DNA from: Anoplopoma fimbria
Lineage: Eukaryota; Chordata; Actinopteri; Perciformes; Anoplopomatidae
DNA: 64,000 nucleotides
Assembly (NCBI RefSeq): GCF_027596085.1
Contig: NC_072467.1
Span: 2,591,361 to 2,655,360, forward strand
Direction: 5' to 3'
Part shown: positions 57,001 to 64,000 of the stretch, in pieces
Position numbering within the stretch: position 1 is the first letter of the stretch
Layout: every line of letters begins with the position of its first letter
The notes under the pieces: model-generated
Seen by the model: the letters and a program-made list of their open reading frames with translations, nothing else
The model's database searches: none
What the model was told of the DNA's origin: nothing
Made by a program: the position numbers and the translations under genes

Positions 57001-60000
57001 AATCATAGCTGAGACAATGGCAAGAAAAACAATAAATACTGTTCGTATATTATAAACCAAGACCATAATCTAAGTCCAGTAAGTGCCTAAACATAACTAT
57101 GAAAATGGTGCATAGTTGATACGAGTGGATATTGTAGGGAAAACAAATTGTTGCTAATGAGCATTTTACAGAAATGTTACAGAAATCACATTCTACGACT
57201 ATTTTCATCAGAGTACAAAACAAAATTTGGGCTGTATTACAATTCTCTTAAAAGATATTTTCAGTTGCAAATGCATCAAATATAAGCACAATTTCAAGGA
57301 GACAATGTCGATTATATACCTAATAAAATGTATAAAAGTATTAAATTCAGAAAACAAGCAGCAATGTCATGATAGGTATATCAAAGCAGCATTGGAGCAC
57401 AATATATTAATGATGCTGCACAGTCTCATGCACAGGTAGTGTTTTTCACTCTCTGTTGTTTTACTCGCTGACAGCAAAATGAGCATTTGCCGACGGCTGA
57501 GGTGCATTACGCACAAACTCAATTTAGTTTTCAATCTTCCAGAGACTGATTGCTGAAACACAGCAGAAGAGATATGATGAAGGGAAACAACATTTGTAAT
57601 GACTCTGCATAGTCTTGAAAGTTAATTAGTGCGGTATGATTCGATTGGCTGTCTGGCGCTGTCATGCAGCTCTCGAGGTTCAGGTAATCGTGAGTAGACG
57701 ACACCAGCTCTTGAGCCAAAGGTCCAGACATTAAAGCTCAGTGGACACGCTGCGGCTCACACATTAAGAGTCCTCGTCCTCATACAACATGCCTTAATCC
57801 TATTAAAATAGATCGCTTACATACTGTATAACACCAAGTCAATAGAGATACATGTAATCTCATTGCTACTGAAAAAGAGGGATTGCCCTAAAGGTACTTA
57901 AGGTGGTATTAATTTCACTCTATTGATGGGGCCCAGGGAAGGCCATGAGGCTGATACTGTGTCTCTGGTGAGACATTTGACAGGGGGAAACGGGTTACAT
58001 GAATACTTCATGGGCTTTGGGTGAATATTCCCACACATCAACAACCTGTTTGTCCTGCTGGAAATGACACGTTATGAGTCACAAGAGCGCAGCAATTTAA
58101 AGGAAAGTGATATAGAAATAGTTAAAAATGATCCAGCTGTGGTTCAGCGTGTTACTTCTTTTAAATATAGAAACATTTCACATGTGACATATTGACACTA
58201 ACATCAGAAACCTGGAGCCTCGCTGGTCCCACCTGGAGCCTCGGTGGTCCCACCTGCAGCGAAAAATCTACAACTGTCTCCATGGCAACCTGGTGACACA
58301 TGCAGAGGTCTGAATGAGTATCAATAACTGAACTGTAGAAGTGAAACAACAAGAATATAGGATTTGAATTCATTACACACTGATAAGATACCCTATATAT
58401 TTAAACTACAGCCAATCAGAGAGCAGAGGATTATACTTGAGTTAAACCATCACTCCTCTGCCTCACATCATTATAATAAGAAATAAAGGAACTCGCTTTC
58501 AGTCGAGCTTGTCAGCTTACCTCTGACCTAATTAATACCAGAGAGCAGTGCCTTGGAGAGTAGTGTTGCAGCGCCTAACCATGTTAATGAGTTCAGCCTC
58601 CTCATCTGAACTGGCAGTTACTTGTAAGTTTTATTTATGAAATGATTACAAAGTCAGTATTTGCATCAACACCGGGGAAAAGCTTTACCGTAACAGTGTA
58701 GTCATGCAGTGCATTGAGAATCATGGGAGAGTTGAAACGGAGTTACAGATAATCACATGAGGTGTCATTCATACACTGGGTTGTGAAATAGACTCCTGTC
58801 ATGATGTTAAGCTGCAGCTGACAGCCGGTAGAACAGGGTGTGCATAATTTTCACATTTGCATTGGAGTAACTTTAAACAGCCTCAGTGAGATAAAGATAG
58901 CATTTTTTATATATCCTTGTATGAGCAATGTGATGAGGTGGAGATGTGCTAGACGTTGCACACGTGCCCCTCAGTTTGGAGGATCTGCCTTTTCCCCAAT
59001 ACATCCAGCGAAGCATCAAATGGATCTCATTATGCGCTGAAATGATCCCGCAGTGGGTTTGAATGTAGACGAACTGAAACCTCAACAGTGTTTTTCATCA
59101 ACACTATTTTCAATGCTTTCATATAAAACAAGGCAGCTCTTTTTAATCTATTTGAAGTGCCCTCCAATCTTAGCTTGACCTTTAAGAGCTTCGTCCGACA
59201 GTCGGGAGTGCAGAGCTGACTATTATGTGCTGCTCTGCTCCAGCAGGCAGAGTGAGATGCAGCCACTCGAGAGGAAAAAACAACCAAATATATGTCTGAA
59301 TCTATGTGGCTCCTGTCGTTTGAAATTTACAACGTACTCGAGACAAAGTGCAAAACAAAATGATAGAAAATGGCTTGTTTTCATGCCACTTTGAAGCACA
59401 GCGGAGGATGAAAACAGACCGTAACAAGCTTTCATCTACAGGAGGACATATGCTTTTGAAAATATTTGAGAATCACTACACTAAAGAACCCTACACTTTT
59501 ATATTGTTCTATGACAGGCCGGAAAAGTGGGAGGAAAAACTGCTGCAGTGCCCAAAATAGATTGTGTTAAGTGTTTAGTCATGATTGTTGGAACATTGCC
59601 AATGATGCACAAATCAAAGAAACATTATATAATTAATGATTCATGCTAGAAAGAAGAGAGGTTCTTTAGAGTGAATTTCAATAATCCGACTGTCGTTGGT
59701 CTGAAAAATGCCACATGAATTGTATGTGTATTTGTATGTCAATAAGTAGTAGTATAAAACTACTAATAATAGTATTTCTGCTCATAAGTAATAATGATAA
59801 TAAATATAACCTGCACTTAACGTTAAGAAAAAGTTGAGAATAATTTGAAATGGTCTTGTCTTCTCCATCATTACTGGAGTTTACAAATAATAGCAGATAC
59901 AATCAAAGTCATTTTGGGACTTCGGCTCTTTAGAGTGCAGAGGCAGGTAATTGCAATCAGTTGTACAAAATTGCATAGGTAATTGCTCGCTTCAAGGGTT

Positions 60001-61055
60001 ATTTTGTAACTTTGTAAAATGTTCAGTTCACAGAACCCAGACTTATATAGAGAGTTGATTTATTTCAACCGCACATAAAATAAATAAGGAGCCACAAAAA
60101 GTTGATTATTATTAAACCACGGAAAAATGTTGATGATGATGGATATAAGAAAGATGTATAGTGTGGATTTATGAATTTTAAAGTATACAGCTTACATTAT
60201 GACTATGAACCACAAGCTTTCCTCAGTGCTTGTGACTTTCCCAAAATAACTAATTGAAACAGAGGAGTTATTAATCTGCCAACACTTGTACAAGATTGCC
60301 AATTCTCAGTTTAGTCTTCACAAAGGCACTTTAAAATGTAAATGACTATTTAACGCTGTTCTTCCTACTGGGAGAGTTTAATGGTGTGAAGCAAAAACAC
60401 TGCCGTATTTCCATACAGCAGAAGAAAAGAAATCTGTGCAGATGTATTCACATTAACCTTCTGGCAGACGACTGTTTGAAATTGCCCTCTGCCTTTTTAT
60501 GCAGAGCTGAGTCATGATGACATTCAAAATTCAAATGTGGACATCACGTTGGACAGCCTAAAACACAGAATACACCATTTGTGATCACAGGAAACCGTTT
60601 TGAAAACCACAGAAACAGGTAACAACATTCGTTTTGTGCTGTTAATGATTGATTAAGGCGCTTGACAAAGTGTTTGTTGTTACTCAGTGCTGCAAAAAAG
60701 AAAGTAAATTTCAAAAATCAAAGTAATTTCCCTAAAACACAGCCTCATCATGAATTGGAAACATCCTGTGGGTTTTGTCGGCATTAATATTTGTCACAGT
60801 CTGTCTTTTGAGAACATTGAACAAAATTACTGGATTTGCTATCTGCTGCAAAACCATATCATACTTGCAGATATACATACCCTGTAGACATACTATAATA
60901 TATCCACTGATATCTTTTGTTAATTTGCATATACTGTAATCTTTAGGTCGTATTAGTTAGTTTAGTTGTATTATTACTGCACAATGGCATTTAATTTAAT
61001 TGAATGTACATGTATCTGTCTGCTGCTTTATGAGAGGTTTCCTCTTGTACAATAA
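45010..61055. other. Gene desert, block 5
   Basis: Sixteen kilobases without a supportable gene. Complex, non-repetitive stretches that may be conserved regulatory DNA are near 52,270-52,450, 56,270-56,480 (with ACCTTAATTAAG) and 60,460-60,570. A short tandem repeat is at 58211-58260. All open frames are short, overlapping and lack domains. Confidence 0.5.
58211..58260. repeat. 21-bp tandem repeat, about 2.4 copies
   Basis: The unit CCTGGAGCCTCGCTGGTCCC plus A occurs twice with one substitution, then begins a third time (CCTGCAGC). Confidence 0.9.
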
Positions 61056-61057
61056 TA

Positions 61058-61125
61058 GTAATGTGGTCTAGGAAAATTCAGACTTCGGCTGTGGGAGGTC
61101 CTGGGTTCAATTCCCAGACCATGAT
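61058..61125 (+). pseudogene. tRNA-like relic or SINE head
   Basis: GTGGTCTAGG resembles a tRNA box A segment. About 30 bases on, CTGGGTTCAATTCCCAG (61101-61117) forms a perfect five-pair T-arm with a box B-like GGTTCAATTCC. The flanking AGACCAT can pair with ATG(T)GGTCT. The D-arm is degraded and no clear anticodon arm forms, so it is not a working tRNA. Confidence 0.4.
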
Positions 61126-61129
61126 TCGT

Positions 61130-61975
61130 AACTTTGTCCACACCTTTGCATGATTAAAAGGAGTAAGTCGTAGAGAAAAAGCCTTTTGGTCTGGAAAAAC
61201 ACCGGCAATATTCAAGATCTATTTTGAGATATAAAACATACCGTCTGAATTGCACGGCAGGATTATTAGTTCGGATCCTTATCTCTCAGACAGAGAAAAA
61301 AATAGATGAAGATATTTATCTGTGAGTGGATTTCTGCTTTGATACTCCTTTGAAATAAATCTATATCCAGTCTTCAAAGAGACAATACAGTCTCTGAGGA
61401 ACATATTCTGTCAGCATGAAGCCAAAAAACCTTCATACAGGCTTTGTCTGACTTAGTGTCTTTGCGTCTTTAATTGTTTCTCCAACCTTTTGTGTGATAA
61501 AGTAAGTAAACTACCCTCATTGTCGTACTCAGGCACTATAATGAACAGGTATTTAATGTCAGGAAGAGAGAGGAAGCAGTATTGCAAATCAATCATTTCT
61601 ATTCTCTCTAAACAGATTTTTCAGTGAACAAAGGAAATGAGAACCAATTGCAGGTTTGGAAAAGACTGTGATTAAGGGTAGATATTCAAGAAACATGCAT
61701 TGGCTTTTGGTTAGCTAATTACTTTTCAAACTGACCCATTTATCTTAATCTGAAAGATAAGACGGCTATATTACTTATATAGATTCTTTGGTATTGGAGG
61801 ACAATGGATGGATTCACCTTGAAAACACATCATTATATGAGATAAAAGCATGAAGAGAGCTAGCTATCAGCCATGGGCATATAAAATATCATGTTGTTAA
61901 AATTTAGCTTTACAGGTTTCTCCAGCTCCATCAATTTTTTTTTCACACAGATCTTGGGTTGGAATCCAGTTTAAG
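61130..61975. other. Intergenic, nothing recognised
   Basis: AT-rich DNA without a gene or clear repeat. Confidence 0.5.
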
Positions 61976-61977
61976 CT

Positions 61978-62110
61978 TCTTGTAAGTGAGATTTTCCTCC
62001 AACCACGCTAGCAGATTCCCCCTGCCTCCAGTGTTTGTGCTAAGCTAGGCTAAACAAAACGGTCTCAATCTCAACTAATTTATGCTCTCTTTCAAAAGTT
62101 AGCAACCATA
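61978..62110 (+). repeat. Interspersed fish repeat, second copy of the 1690-1850 type
   Basis: Shares GCTAGCAGATTCCCCCTGCC, CCAGTGTTTGTGCTAAGCTA and GGCTAAAC in the same order as the intron 6 copy. Confidence 0.6.
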
Positions 62111-64000
62111 TTTTAGCGAAGAATGAAATATTATAAGCTTAAAACATGCTAGAGTTCGTTTCTGAGCTGAAGCACAAGCAAGCATTTCAATTATCCTGGA
62201 AAAAGGAGTTTAGCTGTGTGGCATTAAAGGTTGTATGGAAATAAAGATTTAACACAGTAATTAACTTATGTCTTTGTTGTTATTTGATAACCACTTCTAA
62301 ACAATGCGTACAGTGGTAAGTCAAAATTATCAAGAAGATTTCTGAGCAACCTGCCCTGTGAAAAAATCCTATCAATGTTGAATCCTGATTTATTACTGAT
62401 ATAAACTCCACTCTTCATTTCTTTATCAGCAGCCAGTTTATAGTAAGTTTATCTTGTTCAGAGCAATGCTCTCTGAACAAACCTGCACTTTACCATTAAG
62501 TATTTCCATGTGGTACCTATACATTACAGTAACTCACATAATAATGAGTAGAAAAAAGCTAAAGCCACAGAAGTGCTAATGCCTTGGTTGAGAACAGAGC
62601 TGGAGCTTGACATGGACCGTGCCAATTGTGAAGACAGGCTCATTAAAGGCTGCCTCCCCTTGTGTGACAGCAGCCATTTGTTTAAGAGCCTATCTCCTCT
62701 CCAGCCAACCCAGATGCGATAACTCAAAGCATAAGAGCGTTTGCAGAGACACCTGACAAATGACAGTGTGTACCTGCCTCAGATCATAGCAGCATCTCTT
62801 AGGAAGAGTAATGTCCAAGAGAAATCAATTTCCTGCAATGAATCTCAGCCGAGACAAAAATCTGCAAGATGTTTATAGAACTATGTGTACACATATGTGT
62901 ACACATATGGTCTGATGGGAAGATATCCTTAGATGTGGAGAGAATGCAATAAGTGCAACAACAGATGTTGGTCAGATTATGTCATTCAATAAAATATCTA
63001 CTAATATATCACTCTAAGAGTTTGTTATTTCAAATAACAAAAGAGTGGCAGTTATTTGTATTCTTATGCTTTAGCTCTCTGCCTCAATATATACATTATT
63101 TGTTAAATCAGTACAAAGGTACACAAAAAACTGCATCTGCTGAAAACTATGATGGAAAGCTCCAACTGCTTGAAGTGCCAACTTCTTAAAGATAAAATAT
63201 TCTTCCTGTACATTGGTTCATAAAAATAAAAATAAATAAATACAAATGGTTCTTTAGGCACTGGTGCCAAGACACTTCAAATAAAACTATATTTAAAATT
63301 ATATAAAACTAAATATATTATGCACAGAACCACATAATGTTGCTTGTCTCCATGTACTGTATTTCATTCTCTTAAAACCTTTGCTCAACGACCTTCACCT
63401 TCTCTTTCCTTGAGACTATTCTGCCTCAAAGCGATCCATGAAACATGACCGTGTTTACCATAAAACAATCTGAGGCAACCTACGGTTTAGTAATCTCAGT
63501 CTCATCTAATAATCCTTCAGGCCTTTTTTTTCAGCAGTTTTTTCCACACAAATATCACAGTAATGTTACATGTGGTAGCAAAACAAGAATAGAGTTAACT
63601 TGCTTGGGAAGATAACCTGTGTCTGTACTTGAAGTATGCATATTCGGCTGCATTTAAAGAACATGTATTTCAGGAGGTATAAGGAAAATAAAGAACCAAA
63701 CCAATATTTCAAAAAGCATATATTTTTTTTCTCCACATTTTTGTTACAACCTTCACATTCCACGCCTTCATATAGGAGCTCTCAGCTGTAAAATGTGGCA
63801 TTTATAACACATCATTGAGCCCTGAAATGCTTTTTCTTCTGAAGAGCCATTTTACCATCCTTCATATACATAAAGTCACAGACCCTTGAGCCTCAAAAGG
63901 ACCCACAGCCTGGAAAGATTCCACATGAAAACACCCGTTTTATTACTGGAATAAATCACATAGATGGCACTGTATAATATCCACCTCGACTATTTAAAAT
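62111..64000. other. Gene desert, end of window
   Basis: No gene seen. A small palindromic tandem repeat is at 62884-62907. Open frames at 62524-62727, 62953-63189 and 63566-63763 have no domain. Confidence 0.5.
62884..62907. repeat. Palindromic 12-bp unit in tandem
   Basis: TGTGTACACATA occurs twice in a row. Each unit contains the perfect palindrome TGTGTACACA. Confidence 0.85.

Overview
This window is vertebrate nuclear DNA, almost certainly from a ray-finned fish of percomorph type. It has spliced genes with GT/AG introns, the CHD2-RGMA gene pair in the tail-to-tail order known from human 15q26, abundant microsatellites, a Tc1-like transposon, and several interspersed repeats typical of spiny-rayed fish. 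No prokaryotic features, viral genes or CRISPR arrays were seen. The organism is inferred from gene content and repeats, not from a database search.

Layout. Positions 1-3365 (+) hold the last eight coding exons of chd2, a chromatin remodeller, and its 3' UTR runs to a poly(A) signal at 4876-4881. A gap of about 0.9 kb follows. From about 5,800 to 18,020 (-) lies a complete rgma gene, encoding a GPI-anchored repulsive guidance molecule and BMP co-receptor. It has four coding exons that splice in frame to 450 residues. The first contributes only 14 coding bases. The leader and promoter region is around 18,020-18,600. From about 18.7 kb to the end (45 kb) I find no convincing protein-coding gene. 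This is the 5' flank of rgma, a gene desert that probably carries long-range regulatory DNA. It contains a 1,578-bp Tc1-like element (41001-42578) with a broken transposase, at least three families of old dispersed repeats, one nested repeat, long microsatellites, a tRNA-like relic and two possible non-coding exons.

The two genes share no pathway. They are converging neighbours that end about 0.9 kb apart. The most informative details are an apparent GC-AG intron with a tandem acceptor in chd2, an antisense fragment resembling 28S rRNA in chd2 intron 7, the 14-base first coding exon of rgma, and loss of the first catalytic Asp in the Tc1 transposase. I see no undescribed multi-gene system.
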